From assembly GCF_000284375.1 (NCBI RefSeq), contig NC_017249.1, positions 6,751,001-6,815,000 of the forward strand: a stretch of DNA of 64,000 nt. The letters are read 5' to 3'. The notes beneath the pieces are model-generated. The model made no database searches. It had not been told where the DNA came from and was given only the letters and a program-made list of their open reading frames with translations. The translations under genes and the position numbers were made by a program. Shown one piece after another: positions 59,455-64,000 of the stretch (within the stretch, counting starts at the first letter, position 1; each line of letters opens with the position of its first letter). Origin of the DNA: Bradyrhizobium japonicum USDA 6 (GTDB lineage: Bacteria > Pseudomonadota > Alphaproteobacteria > Rhizobiales > Xanthobacteraceae).

Positions 59455-61968
59455 ATGACCGCGCCTCCCCAGGACAAGGCCGCCGAGCTCGAACGGCAAT
59501 TGCGATCCCAAGCGGCCGAGAATGCCCGCCTGCAGGCCGAGCTTGCCATTGCGCGCGACCGCCAGAACGCCAGCATGGAGATCCTGCGCACCATCGCCAA
59601 CTCCTCGGGCGATGCGGAGGGCTCGCTGCAACAGATCGCGGAAGCGACCATGCATCTGTTCGGCGCGCCGAGCGCCACAATTCACATTGCGGAAGGCGAC
59701 GGGTGGTCCAGGGTGATCCGGGTCGGCGACAGCTCCATGCGCGTCGGCGCCGGCGTGCCGCTCGCCCAGCTCAAGATCGGCGGCCGCAACATGCCCGGCA
59801 CCATCGTGGCCGAGAACCGGCAGGTTCATGTCCCCGATCTCGACAATGTCGATCCGGCCATCGCCGACTGGCCCGCCATGCCTCACGTTCGCGCCGCCGG
59901 CACGCGTTCGATGTCCGGCTCGCCGCTGCGGCTTGAAGGCAAGGCGATCGGCGCGTTGATCGTCTACCGCGACCGTCTCGCGCCCTTCACCGATGACGAG
60001 ATGGCGCTGCAACAGAGCTTTGCCGACCAGGCCGCGATTGCGATCGAGAACGCGCGCCTGTTCAACGAGACGCGGGAATCACTGGAACGGCAGACCGCGA
60101 CCGCCGACATTCTGAAAGTGCTGGCGAGCTCGCCCTCGGACGTGCAGCCGGTATTCGACGCCATCGCCGCCAACGCCAACCGGCTGATTGGCGGCTTCTC
60201 TACCGCGGTGCTGCGCTACGTCGACGGCGCGGCGCACCTCGTGGCATTCACGCCGGGCGATCCGGCCGGCGACCGCGTGCTCCAGGCCTCTTTCCCGGTG
60301 CCGTTCGCGCAGTTCCCAGCCTACCAGCTCACGGCCCATGGTGAATCGGCGCAGCTCCCCGACACCGAGCTCGAGCCGGCGGCACGCGACATCGCGCGCG
60401 CCCGCGGCTTTCGCAGCATGCTGTTCACGCCGCTGATGAGCGAGGGCGAGGCCAAAGGCGTCATCATCGCCACGCGGCGGACGACCGGCGCGTTCGCCGA
60501 GCATCATGTGCGGCTGCTGCAGACCTTCGCCGACCAGGCGGTGATCGCGGTCAAGAATGTCAGCCTGTTCAACGCCACCAGGGAAGCGCTGGAACGGCAG
60601 ACCGCGACCGCCGACATCCTCAAGGTGATCGCGGCCTCGCCGGCCGACGTCACGCCGGTGTTCCAGGCCATCTCCGACAGTGCCAAGGCGCTGGTCGGCG
60701 GACATTCCTCCACCGTCACCCGCGTCATCAACGGCATGCTGCATCTGGCCGCCTTCACCACCGACAACGAGGCCGGCAACGCGGAGCTGCGCAGCTCGTT
60801 CCCGGCGCCGCTTGCGGCATCGGGCATTCACAGCCGGGTGGCGACGAGTGGTGAATACGCCTTCCGCAGCGACATGCAGAACGAGCCCGACCTCACGGAG
60901 GCCATGCGGGAGCTGGCGCGGACGCGCGGCTATCGCAGCATCCTCGTGATTCCGATGCTGCGCGACGGGATTGCAATCGGAACCATCGGCGTGACGCGCC
61001 CCGAGGCCGGCCCTTTCCCGGACAAGGCGATCAGCCTGCTCAAGACCTTTGCCGACCAGGCCGTGATCGCGGTCGAGAACACGCGCCTGTTCAACGAGGT
61101 GCAGGACCGCACGCGGGAGCTCGCCAGGTCGCTCGACGATCTGCGCGCGGCGCAAGACCGTCTGGTCCAGACCGAAAAGCTGGCCTCGCTCGGCCAGCTC
61201 ACCGCCGGCATCGCGCACGAGATCAAGAACCCGCTCAACTTCGTCAACAATTTCGCCTCGCTCTCGGCCGAGCTGACCGACGAGCTGAACGAGGTGCTTG
61301 CGCCCGTCCCGCTCGCCGCCGATCTGCGCGCGGAGGTCGACGAGCTGACGGGGCTGCTGAGGGACAATCTTGGAAAGGTCGTGCAGCACGGAAGGCGCGC
61401 CGATTCCATCGTCAAGAACATGCTGCTGCATTCGCGCGAGGGCGGCGGCGAGCATCGGCTGAGCGACATCAACGCGCTGGTGGAGGAGAGTCTCAACCTC
61501 GCCTATCACGGCGCGCGTGCCGAGAAGCCGCTGTTCGGCGTCACGCTGAAGAGCGAGCTCGACCCGGCGGCGGGTTCGGCCGAGGTGTTTCCGCAGGAGA
61601 TTTCCCGGGTGCTTTTGAACCTGATCTCGAACGGCTTCTATGCGGTGACCAGGCGCCAGATGGGCAGCGGCGCCGGTTACGTGCCGATGGTGATCGCCGC
61701 GACCCGCGACCGCGGCGACAGCATCGAGATCCGCATCCGCGACAACGGCACCGGCATTCCGGAAGACGTGAAGGCGAAGATGTTCAATCCGTTCTTCACG
61801 ACCAAGCCTGCCGGCGAAGGTACTGGTCTCGGGCTGTCGATGAGCCACGACATCATCGTGAAGCAGCACGGCGGCACGATCGACGTCACGACGGAGCCCG
61901 GCGTGTTCACGGAGTTCACGATCCTGTTGCCGCGAAAGAGCAGCTTTCCGGACCCGACCGGAGGATAG
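59455..61968 (+). CDS. Soluble multi-GAF sensor histidine kinase (copy 2)
   Basis: An 837-residue paralogue of the kinase at 56397. It keeps the coiled coil and GAF1 (about residues 45-200) and the HisKA (His 588, GIAHEIKNPLNF) and HATPase_c domains. Its two middle GAF domains (about 215-370 and 385-545) are different from those of copy 1 and similar to each other. Each is led by the linker LERQTATADILKV. The middle domains likely sense a different signal while the shared ends drive the same partner. The start is the ATG directly before the coiled coil. It follows the receiver gene by about 95 bases. Confidence 0.9.
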   Translation: MTAPPQDKAAELERQLRSQAAENARLQAELAIARDRQNASMEILRTIANSSGDAEGSLQQIAEATMHLFGAPSATIHIAEGDGWSRVIRVGDSSMRVGAGVPLAQLKIGGRNMPGTIVAENRQVHVPDLDNVDPAIADWPAMPHVRAAGTRSMSGSPLRLEGKAIGALIVYRDRLAPFTDDEMALQQSFADQAAIAIENARLFNETRESLERQTATADILKVLASSPSDVQPVFDAIAANANRLIGGFSTAVLRYVDGAAHLVAFTPGDPAGDRVLQASFPVPFAQFPAYQLTAHGESAQLPDTELEPAARDIARARGFRSMLFTPLMSEGEAKGVIIATRRTTGAFAEHHVRLLQTFADQAVIAVKNVSLFNATREALERQTATADILKVIAASPADVTPVFQAISDSAKALVGGHSSTVTRVINGMLHLAAFTTDNEAGNAELRSSFPAPLAASGIHSRVATSGEYAFRSDMQNEPDLTEAMRELARTRGYRSILVIPMLRDGIAIGTIGVTRPEAGPFPDKAISLLKTFADQAVIAVENTRLFNEVQDRTRELARSLDDLRAAQDRLVQTEKLASLGQLTAGIAHEIKNPLNFVNNFASLSAELTDELNEVLAPVPLAADLRAEVDELTGLLRDNLGKVVQHGRRADSIVKNMLLHSREGGGEHRLSDINALVEESLNLAYHGARAEKPLFGVTLKSELDPAAGSAEVFPQEISRVLLNLISNGFYAVTRRQMGSGAGYVPMVIAATRDRGDSIEIRIRDNGTGIPEDVKAKMFNPFFTTKPAGEGTGLGLSMSHDIIVKQHGGTIDVTTEPGVFTEFTILLPRKSSFPDPTGG
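59560..60070 (+). repeat. 5' module shared with the kinase at 56397 (copy 2)
   Basis: Second copy of the GAF1-encoding stretch. It aligns with 56520-57035. Boundaries are approximate. Confidence 0.75.
61120..61945 (+). repeat. 3' module shared with the kinase at 56397 (copy 2)
   Basis: Second copy of the transmitter-encoding stretch. It aligns with 58105-58935. Boundaries are approximate. Confidence 0.75.
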
Positions 61969-61989
61969 CGTGGCTCGCGAGGTGGCTTC

Positions 61990-63690
61990 ATGAATCCAGC
62001 GCGGCTCATTCGGCGACAATTGCTGTCGCTGTCCGGCGTCGGCCTCGCGCTGGGTGCGCTGTTCTTCGCGGCCGCGCTGACGCCGACGCTGATCCCGCGC
62101 AGCTATCTCACGCAGGGCGCCCTCGCCGGCGGTTGCTTTGCGATCGGCTATTTCGCCGGTGTCCTGTGGCGTCGGCTGTGGCACTATCTCGAACTGCCCG
62201 AGCCTTCGGCGCGCGCAAGATCAGTTGCGAATGCGCTCGTCGCAGTCGGCTGCCTGCTCGTCGTCATCCTCGCTCTCGGGCGCACCGCCGAATGGCAGAA
62301 CTCGATCCGCACCGTGATGAAGATGGCGCCGGTGGAGACCGCCCATCCGCTCAAGGTCTGCGCCATCGCCCTGATCACGTTCGTCGTGCTGCTGGCCCTG
62401 GGGCGGCTGTTCGCGCTTGTCGCCCGCTTTCTCGCCGCGCGCACACCACGCCTCGTTCCGCGGAAGGTCGCGAACGTGATCGGCTTGCTTGTCGCGGCCC
62501 TGCTGTTCTGGTCGATCGCCAGCAATGTCCTGATCCGCACGGCGTTCAACGCACTCGACTCCTCCTTCCGCGAACTCGATGTTCTGCTCGAGCCCGAGCG
62601 GCCGCAGCCGACAGATCCCGGTCGGACGGGAAGCCCGGCGTCGCTGGTGAAATGGACGGAGCTCGGGCGCATGGGACGCCGGTTCATTGCCTCAGGCCCG
62701 ACTGCGACGGAGATCAGCGCCGTTACGGGAGGGCCCGCGCAGAATCCCGTGCGCGTCTATGTCGGGCTCGGCAGCCGCTACACCGCGCAAGCGCGCGCCA
62801 GGCTTGCGCTCGAGGAGCTCAAGCGCCAGCACGGCTTCGACCGCAAAATCCTGATCGTCATCACGCCGACCGGCACGGGCTGGATCGATCCGGCCGCGAT
62901 GGATACGGTCGAATATCTCCACCATGGCGATGTCGCGAGCGTCGCGATGCAGTATTCCTATCTCAACAGCCCGCTGTCGCTGCTGTTTCAGCCCGAATAC
63001 GGCGCTGAGGCGTCGCGCGCGCTGTTCGCGGAAATCTACGGCTATTGGACGACGCTGCCGAAGGATAAGCGGCCGAAGCTGTATCTGCACGGACTGAGCC
63101 TCGGCGCCATGAACTCGGAGAAATCCGCGGAGCTGTTCGAGACGATCGGGGATCCCATTGCCGGCGCGCTGTGGAGCGGGCCGCCGTTCGAGAGCCGCAT
63201 CTGGCGCTCGGTCACCGCGAACCGCAATCCGGGATCGCCGGCCTGGCTGCCGGAATTCCGCGACAGCCGCTTCGTCCGCTTCATGAACCAGAACGGACCG
63301 ACGGTGCCGCCGGATGCGCCCTGGGGGCCGATGCGGGTCGTCTATCTGCAATATGCCAGCGATGCGATCACCTTCTTCGCCTACCGCGACGCCTATCAGG
63401 CGCCGGACTGGATGAATGCGCCGCGCGGACCGGACGTGTCACCGGAGCTGCGATGGTATCCTATCGTGACGATGCTGCAGCTCGCCCTCGACATGGCGGT
63501 CGCGACCGCGACGCCGATGGGCTTTGGCCATGTCTATGCGCCCGAGCATTACGTCGATGCCTGGGTCGCGGTGACAGATGTCGGGGACTGGTCTGGCGAC
63601 GCGCTGGCGAAGCTCAAGGAACAGCTTGCGGCGAAGGCGCGAAAGACGAGCGCAGGTGATGCCGACGACGATCCCGATCGCGGCGGCTAA
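61990..63690 (+). CDS. Membrane alpha/beta hydrolase (Abhydrolase_9 family)
   Basis: A 566-residue protein. The N-terminal half holds about four to five helices (about residues 12-35, 42-60, 78-97, 117-140 and 155-180) of the Abhydrolase_9_N type. The C-terminal half is an alpha/beta hydrolase domain with the nucleophile elbow GLSLGAMNS and a later GFGHVYAPEHYVDAW that likely supplies the catalytic His. The substrate is unknown; lipids or membrane-derived esters are plausible. It begins 21 bases after the second kinase and may be co-transcribed with it. Confidence 0.85.
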   Translation: MNPARLIRRQLLSLSGVGLALGALFFAAALTPTLIPRSYLTQGALAGGCFAIGYFAGVLWRRLWHYLELPEPSARARSVANALVAVGCLLVVILALGRTAEWQNSIRTVMKMAPVETAHPLKVCAIALITFVVLLALGRLFALVARFLAARTPRLVPRKVANVIGLLVAALLFWSIASNVLIRTAFNALDSSFRELDVLLEPERPQPTDPGRTGSPASLVKWTELGRMGRRFIASGPTATEISAVTGGPAQNPVRVYVGLGSRYTAQARARLALEELKRQHGFDRKILIVITPTGTGWIDPAAMDTVEYLHHGDVASVAMQYSYLNSPLSLLFQPEYGAEASRALFAEIYGYWTTLPKDKRPKLYLHGLSLGAMNSEKSAELFETIGDPIAGALWSGPPFESRIWRSVTANRNPGSPAWLPEFRDSRFVRFMNQNGPTVPPDAPWGPMRVVYLQYASDAITFFAYRDAYQAPDWMNAPRGPDVSPELRWYPIVTMLQLALDMAVATATPMGFGHVYAPEHYVDAWVAVTDVGDWSGDALAKLKEQLAAKARKTSAGDADDDPDRGG

Positions 63691-63693
63691 CCC

Positions 63694-64000
63694 CTACTCC
63701 GCCATCTCCACCTGCTGCGTGACGGAGGGGCCGGCGAGCGGCCGCTCCTCCATCATGATCAGGCAGAGCGCAGCGGTGGTCATCAGCGCGGTGGCGGCGC
63801 CGAAGACGTAGCGGAAGGCGTGCCGCATGTCGTCGGCGGGAATGGCGACGGCGCCCGCGGCGTGATGCTCGCCGGCCAGCGGAACGTCGGCGCCGAGCGC
63901 GATCAGCAGGATCGCCGCGAACGCCGCGACCGTGAACGAGGACATCAGCGAGCGGAAGAAGTTCATCGCGCCGGTGATGGTGCCGACTTGCGGGCGCGCG
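63694..64000 (-). CDS. MFS transporter, C-terminal end (cut by window edge)
   Basis: The last ~100 residues of a major facilitator transporter, open at the window's right edge. The segment QVGTITGAMNFFRSLMSSFT is typical of DHA2/EmrB-type multidrug exporters. It is followed by a helix, a loop and a last helix (YVFGAATALMTTAALCLIMM), then a short acidic tail. The 5' end lies beyond 64000. It is convergent with the hydrolase gene, three bases apart. Confidence 0.8.
   Translation of the reverse strand, partial: ARPQVGTITGAMNFFRSLMSSFTVAAFAAILLIALGADVPLAGEHHAAGAVAIPADDMRHAFRYVFGAATALMTTAALCLIMMEERPLAGPSVTQQVEMAE

Noticed and set aside
60079..62184. 701-codon minus-strand frame opposite the second GAF kinase
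   Set aside because: Antisense shadow; composition and lack of motifs argue against a gene.

Overview
The window is GC-rich chromosomal DNA from an alphaproteobacterium of the Rhizobiales, most likely Bradyrhizobium or a close relative. The signs are a cycHJKL (ccmI-ccmE-ccmF-ccmH) block next to degP, a two-component pair and glnE; an fdsGBA-fdhD-fdsD formate dehydrogenase operon; a sigma-EcfG-type promoter (GGAAC-N16-CGTT); Ku; and several palindromic intergenic repeats of the kind common in Bradyrhizobium. No rRNA, tRNA, CRISPR array, transposase or integrase was seen. The species assignment is inference.

Layout. 0.2-2.2 kb: an SRPBCC/AHSA1 protein and an Hsp70-family (YegD-like) protein. 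2.4-10.2 kb: a carboxylate uptake region with a frameshifted small gene, a tctCBA tripartite tricarboxylate transporter, two adjacent oxalate/formate-type MFS transporters and a two-CBS-domain protein. Five transcription units here share one promoter architecture, TTGNNT-N2-TGGCAT-N5-ATACCA, with the dyad lying in the spacer between a candidate -35 and -10. This looks like a local regulon and is the main finding. 10.3-22.4 kb: mixed metabolic and envelope genes (PanE-like reductase, FAH-family protein, repeat-containing coiled-coil membrane protein, small secreted proteins, nitronate monooxygenase, MDR oxidoreductase, CDF metal transporter, PAS histidine kinase). 22.5-29.6 kb: a LysR regulator divergent from the NAD-dependent molybdenum formate dehydrogenase operon. 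This would oxidise formate to CO2 and NADH, and fits with the oxalate/formate transporters upstream.

29.6-41 kb: glnE, a histidine kinase, an OmpR-type response regulator and DegP on the minus strand. The kinase and the regulator are separated by about 4.4 kb of mostly opposite-strand DNA: a chimeric relic of two polysaccharide genes, a secreted arylsulfatase and a small membrane protein. A relic of the regulator's last codons still overlaps the kinase start, so the insert probably entered at the regulator's 3' end and supplied a replacement tail. 41.2-51 kb: a chemoreceptor, the cytochrome c maturation operon ccmIEFH, two hypothetical genes and a FeuPQ/PhoPQ-like two-component pair. 51.2-54.4 kb: a small membrane gene with an EcfG-type promoter, Ku, small hypothetical genes and a lone Flp pilin.

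54.6-64 kb: a thiamine-pyrophosphate enzyme, two paralogous multi-GAF histidine kinases flanking a stand-alone receiver, a membrane alpha/beta hydrolase and the 3' end of an MFS transporter cut by the window edge. The two kinases share near-identical ends but have different middle sensor domains.
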